Source: Isoetes taiwanensis (lineage: Eukaryota > Streptophyta > Lycopodiopsida > Isoetales > Isoetaceae). From it: 64,000 bases of DNA. Below are positions 1-13,941 of the stretch, piece after piece. Every line of letters starts with the position of its first letter. Position 1 is the stretch's first letter. The position numbers were made by a program, and so were the translations under genes. The notes beneath the pieces are model-generated. The model made no database searches and was not told the DNA's origin. It worked only from the letters and a program-made list of their open reading frames with translations. Location of the stretch: NCBI GenBank assembly GCA_021234155.1, contig JAJEKV010000020.1:9263966-9327965 (forward strand), written 5' to 3'.

Positions 1-203
1 ATCGGTACTTCGTTCAGTTACGTATTGCTAGCATTTTGATTATCACCACATGAAGAGTATACTCGGTCCATGCGGGCAATGTAAGCACTCACAACAAACA
101 TATGACTAAACAAGTTCGCTGCAACCTAAAGATAGGCAACATCAATTACCCTTCAGCGATTGAAAGTGAAAACCTTCTTACTCATCAAAGTTACCGGAAG
201 TTT

Positions 204-407
204 CTAAAAGAAACAACAATAGGTGATCTGTCGGGACAACCACCTAATCTGCATCGTATCCGGCAAATCATTCATGCACGTCTGCTTACCTAAATGTGAC
301 GCACCATAATGAATAGTGCTCTTAAGATATCTGAAAACATGCTTAGCATTGTGCAATGTTCTTTTCGAGTTAGTCATGTGAATTGACCCAGAAGTATGGC
401 GAGGCAT
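204..407 (-). pseudogene. copia RT/RNase H linker fragment
   Basis: A 67-residue open stretch contains HVFRYLKSTIHYG, matching the RYLKGT block that follows the reverse transcriptase in plant copia polyproteins. The following DLPDTMQIRWLS resembles the decayed D-x-D-x-R-R-S-T-S block at the start of copia RNase H. No full domain survives. Confidence 0.65.
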
Positions 408-689
408 AGCTTAATATGGTCTAGTTGCATTTGCAGGATACATAAAGAGTCCTACCGGACATAGGACATGCATTTCTGAGTTAGACTGACGTGCCCGTTG
501 TTTAGGTGGAATAGCAGGCTTGTCTTTAGCAGTAACCCAAATTTCTCAAGAATTGTCTCATTATACTTGGTACGTGAGTTGAAGGAGACCTTTGTCTTTG
601 TCTGTTTGACTTTGGATATACGAGTGTATTTCTATGTCAACGTATCTCAAATCTGAAGATAGTCTCCTCTTGGCCTTACCATGAGTATT

Positions 690-730
690 CGGTATTAGAT
701 ACCAAGATAATCATCCACATAGAAGTGCAA
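690..730 (-). pseudogene. copia reverse transcriptase active-site remnant (YVDD)
   Basis: The reverse complement reads LHFYVDDYLGI followed by a stop. YVDD is the catalytic aspartate pair of copia reverse transcriptases, normally flanked by hydrophobic residues as here. Frames on both sides break within a few tens of codons, so only the motif is certain. Confidence 0.6.
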
Positions 731-1904
731 TCTGAGGCTCTAGAGGTTTGTAAATTGAACATATAAAACCTTTATAGCGGAACTGAATCTCTCATTACAT
801 TTTCAAAGCTTCTTCCTAGTTGACTCTTGTAGATTTCTTCTAAAAGATCTCCATTGAGAAAACAGTTTGACATCCATTTTGATGTACAAAGCTTGAGACC
901 ACATTGAAGCAAAATGCTAACCATCTCAAGCTGGTGGGGAGCCGAACAACATGTGAAGAAAATTTCACCTCATAATGGATTACGGCCATGATATCCATTC
1001 AGCGGCTAATCGTTAACTTTGAGCTTGCCCATCAAGCGAGCCATCACGTTTTATACTTAGAAGCCGAAAGATCCATTTACAATTTAGCTTCGTCCCTTAA
1101 AATTCAACAAACTCCAAAGTACCTTTGTTGATAAGAGATTCAACTACACCTTCCATGACCATCGCCGATTCTGACTTGTGGCGAACCTTAACTCGCAAAC
1201 GTAACTGGATACTTTTCACTAGCTAAAAGCAGCATGATATTCCAGATCGTTTGGTGGGCTTCCATTCGCGAGTCGTATTGGAGTCATCTCGGGAACCTGA
1301 CTTCTACATCAAGTGAATATCATGCTCCTCATCTGAAATAGCATCATAAATCAAACTCTTGTATAAAATCATCTTCCACTTAGGTTTGAAGCTCCGTTTC
1401 CAGCAACGGGATGTAGGGCCAGTATCCACATTAAAGGATTCCACGACTTTAGAAGATGGGAGGCCTAGCATCCACATTGGGATTTAATTAAGCTATCAAG
1501 TAGCTGAAAATCATGAAGAATAGCGTTAGGATCATGATGAGAGTAACCATGGCTTCCATAGAAATGGAGCTCATCAAGCTGCGTCTGACTAGTAGGCTCT
1601 GCTAGCATGGTAATAATAAGTAGGTATCCACATTGCCTTATTGACATAGCCTACAAAATTAAGCTTTGAGACCATTTGGATAAAGCTTCTTTTCTCTTCT
1701 CTTTTGGAATATGAACGGGGCTAAACAACCAAAGGCACCATAAATTTTGAACACATTTGGTTTTGCTCTTGACCATAATTACGAAAGGTTAAGCCTTTAG
1801 AGAAGAGTTTACCATTGATTTTGTACACACATAGCGGCCCGGTAACCACCGACTGCTTAAAATGACTTATCTAAATCAACATGAATAAACGCCATTGGGC
1901 CTGC

Positions 1905-2110
1905 ATTGATTATCATGAACAACATTGGTGCCGGTAGGATTCTTTACACTCTCAACATCATTTGCTGGGGAATAGGAATGGTGGCATGCTCCGCGAGCTA
2001 TCACAGGTGCTCTTCACAAAAATACTTGGTGAGCAAAGAAGTAAATTCTCCACCATTGTCGATGCAATGTCTCTTGATCATTTTGCCAGTGTCTGAGTCT
2101 CCACCATACA
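1905..2110 (-). pseudogene. copia integrase core remnant (DNGGEF)
   Basis: The reverse complement gives RHCIDNGGEFTSLLTKYFCEE, which carries the second catalytic Asp region (T/I-DNGGEF) of copia integrases. It is followed by HHSYSPANDVES, corresponding to the conserved Y-T-P-Q-Q-N-G-V-A-E-R block with the catalytic Glu. The match is clear although the reading frame is not fully open. Confidence 0.7.
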
Positions 2111-3804
2111 TACTTTTAAACACGGAATTTTACAGGTGAAGACTTGGGACTTCATAGAGATAAAATACACAAAGCTCTATGGGGCATCATCCACAAATAA
2201 TATGAAATGCCGATTACCACTCAAAACGCATAAGGCGGTGGGCCATCATCATGCACAAGCTTACAAAGCTGTTGCGTTTACTTCATTGAAGGTGCTTTCC
2301 AGCGACGATACCTCATATGCATCCATTGATGCAATGCTATTGATGATAGATGATCCCTTGATTCTATCAAGGCCATGTCCAGTAAATATTGGGAAGTCCA
2401 CATGTGCAAAGCAGCGATGCACAATGCTGTGCTCGAATTCATCCCCTTGGCGGGTCCTTGGATTGCAAGAATCATGGGGTCGAAAGCCTAAACTCATAGA
2501 GATGACCTATAGAGTCCAGCTACACATCATCTGTTAATTTGCACCATGGGTGTCCAAGCTGGGCCAGGATTAAGCCAAGATCACCCAAGTCTAGAGACAG
2601 AAACCGGTGTGGAGCAAACTGGAAACATAAAAAATACCATGCAAGACTTTGTATTCCATTAGGAGTATCAATATGAAGATCTCCAATGTTGCTTTGGCAC
2701 CTCATGACTTGTGTTATCACCAAAATACAAGCTTTAGGCGAAAGTGGGCTGATAATTCTTTAACGTTAACACATGGAATGTCCTTATGTTGTGTAGCACT
2801 GAATCAACAATCATGGAAACAATAGTTCTTGTAGAAAGCTGACTTGAGAATACTTCATCACATACAATATAGTATTTCATCTCGAGGTCCATCTTGAATT
2901 GGAGAGAGTAAAGTTTATGCTCATTCACAAAAGCGTTTGTAATAACACCAGCTTTCTACATGATTGACTTTTACCCAATGAGGCACAAACGGTCTCTGGT
3001 TGATTTCAAGTCTGAATGAATGGCGAATTCACCACCACCGGCCGGTTGCTGACCATGATCCGACCAGTAAGTCGATGCTCATGCTTTCATCTTCTCGACC
3101 TGCGTTTCTTACTATCGAAAACAATTAAAGCATTCTTCTTGCATAGATTGCCTTTGTATTTCTTACTCCGTCTTTTAGGATTTACAAGGCCACCGATCTT
3201 AAGGTCGCCGTTTTTTATTTGAAGCAGAGCTGTCGTTTGGAATTCGAAGCTCTTAAGGCTGGATTCCGGAAAATGGACAACTTATGTTGATCATGCGAAA
3301 TGAGGCCGGTCGCTTCTAGAGATTAGCCAATTATCCACATGTTAGATGAACAAATGTTCAACGATCTTTAATGTAGATCCTTGCGGAGACTAATCACTTC
3401 ATACATGCTAGTGCTTTTCATATAAAGTTTCTTCCATGCTTTCATACTTCACTACAGTAACCAAAATCATAACATCAAACTAAAGGTATGGATTCTTTGG
3501 AAACTATAGAATCGATTTTCGGTACGTTGATCTTTTCATTCCAGGTCATCTACCACCATTCTTGCAGGCAGCTGTTGTCTGACACCACATTAGACGAGTT
3601 GGGCGTTGGTGGCGTATAAGGGACCATTCGATCCTGAATTTCAAAAAGTTTTCGCTGGGGACAAGCTCCATCTTGATCTTCCAATTTGAATATCTAGCTC
3701 GAGAGAGGAACATACAAAGTTTTAGATCCCCTGTGAGCCGAAAATTCACAACCCTCGGGACCAGGATGCAAGCTCATTACCACGTTGAACTTGCTGGTTT
3801 GCAG

Positions 3805-5838
3805 TGTTGACCCTAAACACGGCTTAAAGGTCAGCCACAGGAATCAACTTGAGTTTTCACTCAAATTGGGGTTAGAACCTCGGATCACTTAAGGTGGTCG
3901 ATCTATACAGAAAATTCAAAGAGGCGTTCAAAAAATTTGAGTTCTATACCTTTCCCATTTCAAAAAAATGGTACCTTTGCCAAAACAATTGTGGTGTCGA
4001 GATTGGATGGATTTTTAAGTCCAGAATCTGATAGACTTGGTCAAAAAGTTGTAGTTAACCAACGATTAAAGCTTAGACCAGAGTCGGAGACTTATCTAAT
4101 GAGTTATTGAGCTCAAAGTGAGGTCAAATTTTAGTCCAATAGAGGTCAAATGTGGAAAAGCGATTGTGTCAAATTTGAGATTTGGGTTGCTAATCATCTT
4201 TTGAGAAATTCCAAAGTAGGTAGGTTGCAATGGTGCTAGGGAAGAGGGGCAAGCAATGAGATCCTCATTTGGGGGTGTAGAAGTATTTTTTTGTAACTAG
4301 ATTTGGCAAAATCTGATCAATTTGTCCAGGCCGAGCAATTTTTTGAATTTGAGCTATGCTTGATATTTTTGAATGATTCCAACTCTCTGCTGCTAGGAGG
4401 GCTCTAAATAGATGGCAAGTGGTCCAAAAAAGGGCAGAAACACACTAGAATTTTTACGTAGAATATTTTGAATCAAAGAATTGTAAAATAACATATCAGA
4501 AATGGATTTGACAACTTGGCAATCGATTTTAAATTGTTATGGAGGTAAATATATCATGATAGCAGAATATAAGGATGCTTCAGCTTTAATCACGGAGGAA
4601 ATAATCTTCTCAAAGTCAATAAATAATTTTTAAAAGGTAATGTCCAACTAGATCTTGTGAATCCGGTTGAGGAGAGCTCAAGAACTTCAAGGATCGTCAG
4701 ATCTTGCTCGTAATGATCAATGTAGGATCGAATATACGGAGCCTTCAAAAATCTTCGTTAGTGTCTCGGTATATATGTTTTGGTTTAATTTTTTCCAGCA
4801 TATTAGGGCTTAAATTTAGGCTTGATAAGATGCTTAAGGCTGAAAAATGCAGAAATAGATAGGTTTAGAGTTTAATGCTTCCATTCCGTGATTCGGCGAG
4901 GTCTCCATAATTAGGGTTAGTTGAAGGTATTTTCCCAAGAATTACAGCGATCTGGTCCATTATTTTTAGTGAATATGCACGAATATCTTTGTATTTGACC
5001 TTTTTTGAAAGCTTGGCCAATGGTTTAAAGGCTTTTAATCAAGAAATATTTAAAGGGATGATAAACCATTGACCATAGAGAATGTCCACTTATTAAAAAG
5101 AATAGGGAATCTTTGGGGCATCTTTAGGCAAGACTAAGAATATGCCACTATAGATATGATGACACAAGGATGAAGACAAAAGTCATGAGGAAACATTTGG
5201 GGGGCAAAAGGGAAATAATGGGAATGGATATTTTTTTTAAAACAAAGGGCTTAGATAGATTTTGGGTGGACAAAGTGATGGCACATTGAAGGAAATGGTT
5301 AGGGGATTTGAGGGAGATGGTAATTATAACAAAGCAAGCATGGCAAAGAGTAGGAATAATGGGTGGGAGAAAATAATATTGAGCCAAAAGTGCAAAAATG
5401 GGGGTAGTGTTTGCATGCCCAGCTTTTTGAGGGGGCAATGGTGTAAAGTGGTCATGAAGAGTAGATGGGGAAATGCCATGGGGTGGTGGCAGATAAGTTA
5501 TGGAAAGAAAATGGCTAGGCAAGGTGGATGACAAGGGTAGAACCACATATAAGGGAGTCTTCCAAACTTCAACTTCCAAACTTCAAATAATGTCTTCCAA
5601 ACTTCATAACCCGAATCTTCTAGGCATATTCTGATTAAGCATTTGACCTCAAATAAAATACCTCTTGTGAAGTTTAAGTCTTGAGCATTTTTGACTTGAA
5701 GCATGAACATCTTTTGACCTCCATATCAATTGTTGAATGACAAAAGAATCTTCCAAACTTTGACCTAGTCTTTGAAATGAGTTGACTAGCTTGAATAAAT
5801 AGATCTCTATTAGCATATTTGCCCTTTTGGGGGCAACA
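3805..5838 (-). repeat. gypsy LTR copy 1 (3' end of the tandem array)
   Basis: About 2034 bp. It starts tgttgaccctaaa and ends gggggcaaca on the plus strand and aligns along its whole length with the LTRs at 11934 and 20123. It is a terminal LTR of the array, next to the copia remnant. Open stretches inside it (for example 5148-5579) are low-complexity and not protein-like. Confidence 0.88.
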
Positions 5839-7474
5839 TCTATCATTTAAAAGAATAGCTGGTCCCCTCGGCCATAAAGGGTCTTCAATCTTGTGCCAAA
5901 GGTGCTTGAGTGAAATCATGGTAGAGGGAATGAAATGTGCAAATGTTGGTAGAATAGAAGTGAATATGGTGTGGAGGGATGTAAGTGGAATATGATAAGT
6001 GAAAAAGGATGAAAATGAGTATGAGTATGATAGGATAGTGATGGGAATGGGATGTATGAAATGTGAGAATGTTGAAGTCTGCATAAAACAAAAGAATGTG
6101 TGTCTCCTTGATATCTCCAAGAGCAACTCTGCTATGATGGAAAGGCAGTTAAGGAGTGATTCTTGAAATGAAGAACAAGAATAAAGGTTAAATGGGCGAG
6201 GGCTACTTATGGCAGATGAATAAAGATGGGGAGAAAAGGTGCTTTTGTCATGAAACATACAAACTAGGGTGCCTTAATATCTTTACAACTTCTGCTATGA
6301 TGGTGGTAATTCTGAATTTGCACACATTTGGGAAGATAAAATGGAAAGCATATGGCTAAATAGAGGCGAGGACTACAATGAAAAGCAATTGAATGAAAAT
6401 GGAAAAAAAGGGTGCTCCAGCAAACTGACACTTGGCATGTTAATAAAAATCCTTGTCTGAAACTGGTTTAATAAGCTCAACCTTCATACTAGCTAACACT
6501 GCAAACATAAACTTAATGAAGAACATTAGTTCTAGATTTAAAGCGAGGGAAAATCAACCTATATCTAAAAGCCTTTCCAATTCTAACTTATTCAAATTCT
6601 AAGCATAAAAGAACAAGCAAATGTCTGATCCGGTACCTCTTGGTGAATAGTGTTGATAGGATTTGGAAGTGGCATCCACGAAGTTAATTCTTTCAATAAT
6701 AAAATTGGTGCACTGCGGTTCAATACCTCATAGGGGGCCTCCCAAAGATATTCAAACTTACTATTTGAATCTTCCCTTGATTTATTCCATTTGAGAACTA
6801 ATTCTCGATCTTGAAGGTCCCTTGTATTTTATGAGCAGCTTTAAGCGGCCAAATCCCTTGGCTTTTTAAGCAAATTAGCATTCTCAGCTTCCATTCTATA
6901 TTCTTCCTAAATGCAAAAGGGTATCCAGGTCTTTCACGCAAAGGCATACTCAAAAAAACAAACACAACTTACTGAGCTAACCTGAGATGGAAGCTCAAGC
7001 TCTCTTGGAATACGGCTTCAATGCCATAAACTAAGTTAAAAGGGTGTGGTGGTTCTTTGCTTTGATGGTGACTCTATAAGCCCATGGGGCATCCACTAGT
7101 TTAACATGTCAATCCTTTTGATTATCATCAACATGTTTTGCAAATGCCCTTCAAAACTTTTATTAAACTGCAGTGACCATTACCACAGGGATAGTAGGAG
7201 GAACTCTTGGTATGTTGACTTTAGAATGGTCAATAAATTAGCAATAACTTCATTTACAAAAGGGTACCTCTATCGAATGTAATTGTAGAGGAATACCAAG
7301 GGTGCACAAATATATACTCATGTAAGAACTTTGTTGTTGTAGGGCGTTTTTGTCTCAAAAGAATTACCCTCTGCCCATTTTGGTAAAATAATCATACTTC
7401 TAAATAATGTGCTGATGTTGCCTGTGAGAAGAGGGGTTAATAGGACCAATATAATCTAATCAAATTTGAAAAGG

Positions 7475-7663
7475 TCACGAAGAAATTATGGGGTTTAGTG
7501 CATTTGGGAGAAGGATCCTTTTGCCAAATATTTGGCACTTGTGGCAAAGATTTAATAGTGATATATCTTTGTCTTTAAATATTGTAGGCCAATAGTAACT
7601 TTGACTGAGAATTTTCTTGGCGATGGTATCTCCAGACAAAATGGCCTCCACATACTCCTTCAT
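7475..7663 (-). pseudogene. gypsy integrase N-terminal zinc-domain fragment, copy 1
   Basis: The 62-residue stretch contains GDTIAKKILSQSYYWPTIF and, 12 residues on, CHKCQIFGKRI. This is the typical H2C2 region of gypsy integrases, with the C-x2-C pair seen as CHKC. Frames break before and after. The matching sequence in copy 2 is around 15594-15785. Confidence 0.7.
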
Positions 7664-8483
7664 GCATTTTCTCTAATGATCAGGCCGATTCTTCTTCATT
7701 GACACACCTCAATAATAGTCCATCCTTGTTGACTTTACAAAAACATCATTAATCATTTTGAACTGCACTTTTCTTTCAATCTCTTTCTTTGACTTGAGGT
7801 CAATCGAGGGCATCTCCTTGAGGCGTAGAAAATTCTTTATAGGTGGTGCCAATTCGTTGGCTGCTCATCATCATCTGCACGTAAATAGCTAAAGCATCCA
7901 CAAAATCAACAACTTCTACTACATCCTCATGGTCAAAGAAAATATAAAGGTAAATAAAAGGCTGGGACTCTTCACTTGATGTAGCTCTTTTATAGAAATA
8001 TCAAAGGTTTGTAACTTGACCCACCTTTGAATTTTTGGTTTTAGAGGGTAGCCTTACCAAATAACAAACTGTTGGATTTTGCTTCATATAAACTTAGGTG
8101 AACTCTTCAATAATAAATGATGGCAATGCGTCAATGAAACATGAGAAGCCGTGACACTTTCTCCGATGCGGTGTATTTTCTTCAGTTGAACTCGTTTTCT
8201 TTGGCAAAAGCTATGGTGTGCTTGTCTGCCAGAATAGCTAACCCTATGGCCTTTTTAGTAATAGTAATGTAGACCTCAAATGGCTTGGCCCAAATCTGGT
8301 TTTAGGAGGTTGCTTCACAAATGGACTTTGTAAGCAATTCAAAGATCTTAACTCTTGGCAATCGATGACCATGTGGTGGGGACATGCTTGCTCTGAATTT
8401 GGAAATCACACGCCTATTCTTGTCGGCTTAGAGATAGGGCTTATAATGTGAGCAAAATTAGGAATATACATCTAGAAAACTAG

Positions 8484-8711
8484 TCATGCCAATAAAACTT
8501 TTGACTGCTTCAAATTTTTGGGGGCAGTTTTTGAGAGCTTCAACTTTTCTTGTGCCACACGTATACCATTGTTGGATACCTGCGTGTCCCAAAAGTTGCC
8601 CTTTGGATGCAAAAAAATACACTTCTTTGGATTAAAGGTTGACTCGAGATTCCCTACACAAAAGAACATATCTTTGCAACAATTCCAAATGATTAGTAGG
8701 GTGAGATCCAA
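8484..8711 (-). pseudogene. gypsy reverse transcriptase thumb fragment, copy 1
   Basis: The translated stretch holds FNPKKCIFLHPKGNFWDTQ then VSNNGIRV. This corresponds to the L-N-x-x-K-C-x-F ... L-G-H-x-V-S-x-x-G-I segment that closes gypsy reverse transcriptases, just after the catalytic YLDD. The homologous segment of copy 2 lies near 16660-16800. Confidence 0.7.
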
Positions 8712-11700
8712 ACAAGGTCATCAAATAAACTAAATTCTTGAGGGAGACATAGGCCTAAAAATAACATCCATGGCTCGGAAAGTAAGTGCATTCATTAGTC
8801 CAAAGGCATTCTTTTTTCATTGCATAAGTTCCCCAAGGAGTAATAAAAGAGGTCTTGGGTTGGTCTCTTTACGTAATACTAATCTACAGTTGAATCGACA
8901 ATCCATCTAAAAATGAGTACACCTCTTTACACCACGACATATAAGATCTCTTCTAAAAGGGCAAAGGGTAGCAATCTTTGATGGTAGCCTTGTTAAGATC
9001 TCGATAGTCAATGCAAATCCTTAAGGCACCACTTTTTTTTTTTTCTCCCGGGGACAATACAAGATACCCATACGGATTAATAATCTCAATAATAAACACT
9101 GCATCCAACATCTTATCAATTCATCTTTTAATTAATCCATGGTGAGGCATTAATCCTTCTTAATTTTTGAAAAAGCAGGGTTTACAACCTTCTTTAATCT
9201 TAATTTCAAATTGACATACCTCGGTTTTGATACGATAGCTCACGAATATCCCAAGCAAATACATCTTTCCTTTCTTCAAAAGAACATTTGTATATCCTCC
9301 TATCTTGATATTCAATCGGATCTCAACAAATAGGGGTTCTAGTCTTACCATTTTTGTGATAGTAATCTCTTGATTATCTCTTTCCTCGATGCATTGATGG
9401 TTAGGATGGGACAAAGAGCCTTCACCTCATTAGCATCAAGGTCTTCCTGCGGAATAGCTCCCTCGGTCGGTGTGACATAAGGTTTCTCTACATAGAGCAT
9501 CGGCTTCCACATTTTCTTCTCTTGGTATGTAGTAATCTCCCATGAGACAAAACTTCGAAAAGTACTCCATTACTTGTTTTTAGGGCTCCATATCTGCATT
9601 TTTGTTTGGTAATCTCTGAGACTTGCACTGCAAATTAGTGTGAGTCACAAAAATGTGGATGTTGGCAATATCCATAGCTTTGGCTTCACGAAGACCACGC
9701 AATCAAAGCTTTATATAACTTGCATTAGATGTGATTTGGGGAAGATTCTTCCCCACTTTAGCTAAAAGTTTATGAGAGGAATCTTTAAGAATAGCTGCAG
9801 ATGATGCAATATTTAGTTTTTAGAAATACCTCCATCAAACCATAAGAGTCACGATGGTCCTTGTCTGTTTGGGGAGTGCACATTCCATAATGAGGAACCA
9901 TTTCATAACTCGATCTTGCCTTTTTATCCTGTAAGATCCCAAGGGTTCTTCAATTAACATTTCTTTAATAAAATGTACCTCTTCCTTGGAGTCATAGGAG
10001 CCCTCTTGGTTATAAATTGTAGCGGTCGAGAGCCATTTGAGATGGTACATCTCCCTTGAGACAGACGGCACGGCATCCCGGTGGCTAACCATCTCCTTCA
10101 ATGATAAGTCATAGATATGATTCATCTCTATATCTTCAAAAGCCACCACAATAAAGTTAAGCATTTCTGATTATGCGCATACGTATTAGGGCACTTTAGT
10201 CACCACACCAGCAGGAGAAATCTTAGCATTATAAAAAGATTTTAATAGCATAGAGGCTTTCTTATCCACCTCAAAACCACTTCTTCATAATATGGTATGG
10301 CATAATATTTGAGGGAGAACCCCATCAAGTAACACATTGGAAAAGGTATACCCTCCTAGAAGCGGTGAGCATGTAAATGCTCGGGGTCTTCTTCATCTTT
10401 GCTAGAATAAGGTCGATTGGCATCGGTAAAATTCACACAAGCATTTAATACCTCACCATTGGTTTGTTTGAAGTACCCTTTTCCTGTAACTAGGTGCAAT
10501 CTTTAATAAAGTAAAGAGATCCACACTCACCTTGGATTTTAAGCAAAACATCAACCTCATCCAGTCTTGATCTTTCTTACCATATTTTTCTTTGAGTGGG
10601 TGGAGCTATGATGCGGCAGGTGACTCCATCCGCAGTGGCACAAGCACAGTGATAGAATGCCTACTTGGTTCGGCATGTACCCAGGCTTCATTCATGCTTC
10701 TAGTTTGCACCACCATGACTTCTTCAGATTTAGGAACTTACGTGGCTTGGATAAATCTTATAGAGGTGCTTGGTTCACCAAATCTCCGCAGGAGGTTTAG
10801 GCTCGGTCTCTCTTCTCCTTTTTCTGTTTAGCAAAATATTCCTTAACAGCACACCTAGCATCGGTATGACCAACTTCTTTACAAAAAGAACAAACTGGGA
10901 CATTCCTTTTCCAAAGTGACCTTTTCTATTACATTTGGGGCATACTTGCCAATAGCATATTCGATGGGTGGGAATTCCTATTGCAATGAATACAATACAG
11001 GGTAAGTTTTACCCGCTCTTGCGACAATGAGTTCAACCAATTGTTTGGTTATTTGCTGTTAAGGCTTAACCTTGGATAGGTCGACTTGACCTACGCAACT
11101 TGAGTGGCTTCCTCCTCTTTAGATTTCTTTTTTCTCTTTTTGTATGGCATGGAAATTTGGAATAGAAGGGGATGATCATAATGTGCATCATTAACAGCTA
11201 TCAGGATAAAGCGGGTCATGATTATGAGGAGGAACATGGTGCTTATCAGGCAAAGTAAAGCATCACAGGTTAGATCGATGGTTTTGGCAAAGACCTTGTA
11301 TATGGAATCAAACCCTAGACAACTTGGATTTTGAGCAATTTTCTTTGGATATCTGGTCTTCTTTGTAGACCATTAATAAAAGCGATAACTAAAAAGCGAG
11401 TTGGGATGGTGATTTGTGCTTTTGACATCTGCTCATGAATGTACTAAACCTTTCCTTATCTTGGTTCACACTTTCTCTGCATGTATAGAAAAACCTTGCA
11501 ATTCATTAACTAAATCTTGTGGGACGACTAACTTACCAAATCTATCGAAACTTCTTGACAAGTTCATCCCATGAGGGTGGTACCCATCAACTTCTCGCCG
11601 GTTAACCAAGCACCAGCTTCACTCATCTTTGAAACATTTTCAAATTCTGAAAGCTTACATCCTTTCTTGAAACCATAATCCAATAATAGTCTTCAAAAAT

Positions 11701-11933
11701 TCTCAAAAAGTGATTAGCACTCATCTTTGGAATCAAAGGTAGGCAAGGGAGAACGGGGACATTCAACTCAAAGCTGGTATGGCATTACAGTAAGCTAGGC
11801 GAGAAGCTTGAAGGCAATGGCCTCTGCAATGATCAGATACATCAATATCTTCCAATGGTTCAGATTACGCTGGAAATTTTTGCTTTGGAGCCATGAGTTC
11901 AGGATCGAGGGAGATCTCGGTAGAACCTCAAGA

Positions 11934-13941
11934 TGTTGACCCTAAACTGCAACTAAAGGTCAACCACAAAATCCAACTTGAGTTTTCACTCAAATTGGGG
12001 TGTGAACCTCAAGATCACTTAAGGTGATAGGTCTATGCAAGAAAATTCAAAAGGCGTTCAAAAATTTGAGTTCTATACCTTTCCCATTTCCAAAAAATGG
12101 TACCTTTGCCAAAACAATTGTGGTGTCGAGATGCAGATCAATTTTTTAAGTCAGATACAATAGACTTGGTCAAAAAAGTTGTAGTTAACCAACAGTAAAG
12201 CTTGACCAAGTCGGAGACTTATCGTGAGTTATTGAGCTCAAAGTGAGGGTCAAATTTTTAGTCAATAGAGGTCAAATGTGGAAAACTTGGTGATCGAGAA
12301 TTTGAGATTTGGAGTTGCTAATCATCTTTTTGAGAAATTCCAAAGTAGGTAGGTTGCAATAGTGCTAGGGAAGAGGGGCAAGCAATCAGATCCTCATTTG
12401 GAGGTGTAGAAGTATTTTTTGTAACTAGATTTGGCAAAATCTGATCAAAGCTGTCCAAATCCGAGAGCAATTTTTGAATTTGAGCTATACTTGATATTTT
12501 GAATGATTCCAACTCCTCGGCTATACCAGGGCTCTAAGAATAGATGGCAAGTGGTCAAAAGAATAGAAACACTAGAATTTTCTGTAGAATATTTTGAATC
12601 AAGAATTGTAAAATAACATATCGAGAAATGGATTTGACAACTTGGCAATCGATTTAAATTGATATGGAGGTAAATATATCATGATAGCGGAGAATATAAG
12701 GATGCTTCAAGCTTTAATCAATCGAGGAAAATAATCTTCTCAAGTCAATAAATAATTTTTAAAAGGTAATGTCAACTAGATCTTGTGAATCCGGTTGAGG
12801 AGAGCTCAAGAACTTCAAGGATCGTCCCAGATCTTGCTCAGCAATGATCAATGTAGGATCTGAATATACAGGCCTTCAAAAATCTTCGTTATTGTCTCCG
12901 GTATATATGTTTTGGTTTAACGGTTTCAGCATATTAGGGCTTAAATTTAGGCTTGATAAGATGCTTAAGAGCTTAAAATGCAATAGATAGGTTTGAGTTT
13001 AATGCTTCCATTAAGTGATTCGGCGGTCTCCATAATTAGGGTTCGTTGAAGGTATTTTCCCAAAATTCCAGCGACACGGTCCCGTATTTTTGGTGAATAT
13101 GCGGAATATCTTTGTATTTGACCTTTTGAAAGCTTGGCCAATGGTTTAAAGGCTTTTATCCAAGAAATATTTAAAGGGATGATAAACCATTGACCATGGA
13201 GAATGTCCACACTTGTGTAAAAAGAATAGGGAATCTTTGGGGCATCTTTAGGCAAGACTAGGAATATGCCACTATGAATATGATGACACAAGGATGAAGA
13301 CAAAAGAATTCATGAGGAAACATTTGGGGGCAAAGGAAATAATGGGGAATGGTATTTTAAAACAAAGGCTTAGATAGATTTTTGGGTGGACAAAGTGATG
13401 GCACATTGAAGGGAAATGGTAGGGGATTTGAGGGAGATGGTAATTATAGCAAAAGCAAGCATGGCAAAGAGTGAATAATGGGTGGGAAAATAATATTGAG
13501 CCAAAAAGTGCAAAAATGGGGGTAGTGTTTATGGCAACTTTTGAGGGCAATGGTGTAAAGTGGTCATGAAGAGTAGATGGGGAAATGCCATGGGGTAATT
13601 GGCAGATAAGTTATTGAAAGAAAATGGCTAAGGCAAAGGTGGATGACAAGGGTAGAACCACATATAAGGGAGTCTTCAAACTTCAAATAATGTCTTCCAA
13701 ACTTCATAACCCAGAATCTTCTAGAGCATATTCCTGATTAAGCATTTGACCTCAAATAAAATACCTCTTGTGAAGTTTAAGTCTTGAGCATTTTTTGACT
13801 TGAAGCATGAACATCTTTTGACCTCCATATCAATTGTTGAATGACAAGAATCTTCCAAACTTTGACCTAGTCTTAAAGAAATGAGTTGACCCTAGCTTGA
13901 ATAAATAGATCTCTATTAGCATGTTGCCCTTTGGGGCAACA
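11934..13941 (-). repeat. gypsy LTR copy 2 (shared middle LTR)
   Basis: About 2008 bp, with the same terminal motifs as the outer LTRs. It serves as 3' LTR of the upstream unit and 5' LTR of the downstream unit. The sequence directly outside it on each side is internal-region sequence, not target DNA. That is what separates this array from two independent neighbouring insertions. Confidence 0.9.

Larger units (their letters stand above)
1..3760 (-). mobile_element. Decayed Ty1/copia retrotransposon, truncated by window edge
   Basis: Read on the minus strand, the copia domains appear in the usual order. A possible protease remnant lies near 3040-3110, integrase at about 1900-2140, reverse transcriptase with a YVDD box near 701-724, and the RNase H linker at 204-407. 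Integrase before reverse transcriptase is the Ty1/copia order. All parts are separated by stops and frameshifts, so the element is dead or badly sequenced. No LTR could be identified; the 3' end lies beyond position 1. The stretch 2150-3760 shows little that can be translated with confidence. Confidence 0.7.
5839..11933 (-). mobile_element. gypsy internal region, copy 1
   Basis: About 6.1 kb and homologous throughout to 13942-20122, but broken into shorter frames. Recognisable parts on the minus strand include an integrase HHCC-type zinc region with QSYYWPTIFKD and CHKCQIFGK (7475-7663). A reverse transcriptase thumb region with NPKKCIFLHPKG and a VSNNGI block lies at 8484-8711. Gag zinc-knuckle sequence near 10830-10990 is out of frame. 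Compared with copy 2 it carries many one- to three-base changes, concentrated at CAG/CTG sites. Confidence 0.85.

Noticed and set aside
5674-6258. 194-residue Ser/His/Phe-rich protein at the gypsy LTR border (also 13830-14374)
   Set aside because: It crosses the LTR/internal boundary, is low-complexity, and different frames are open in each copy. Conservation between copies is explained by the DNA duplication.
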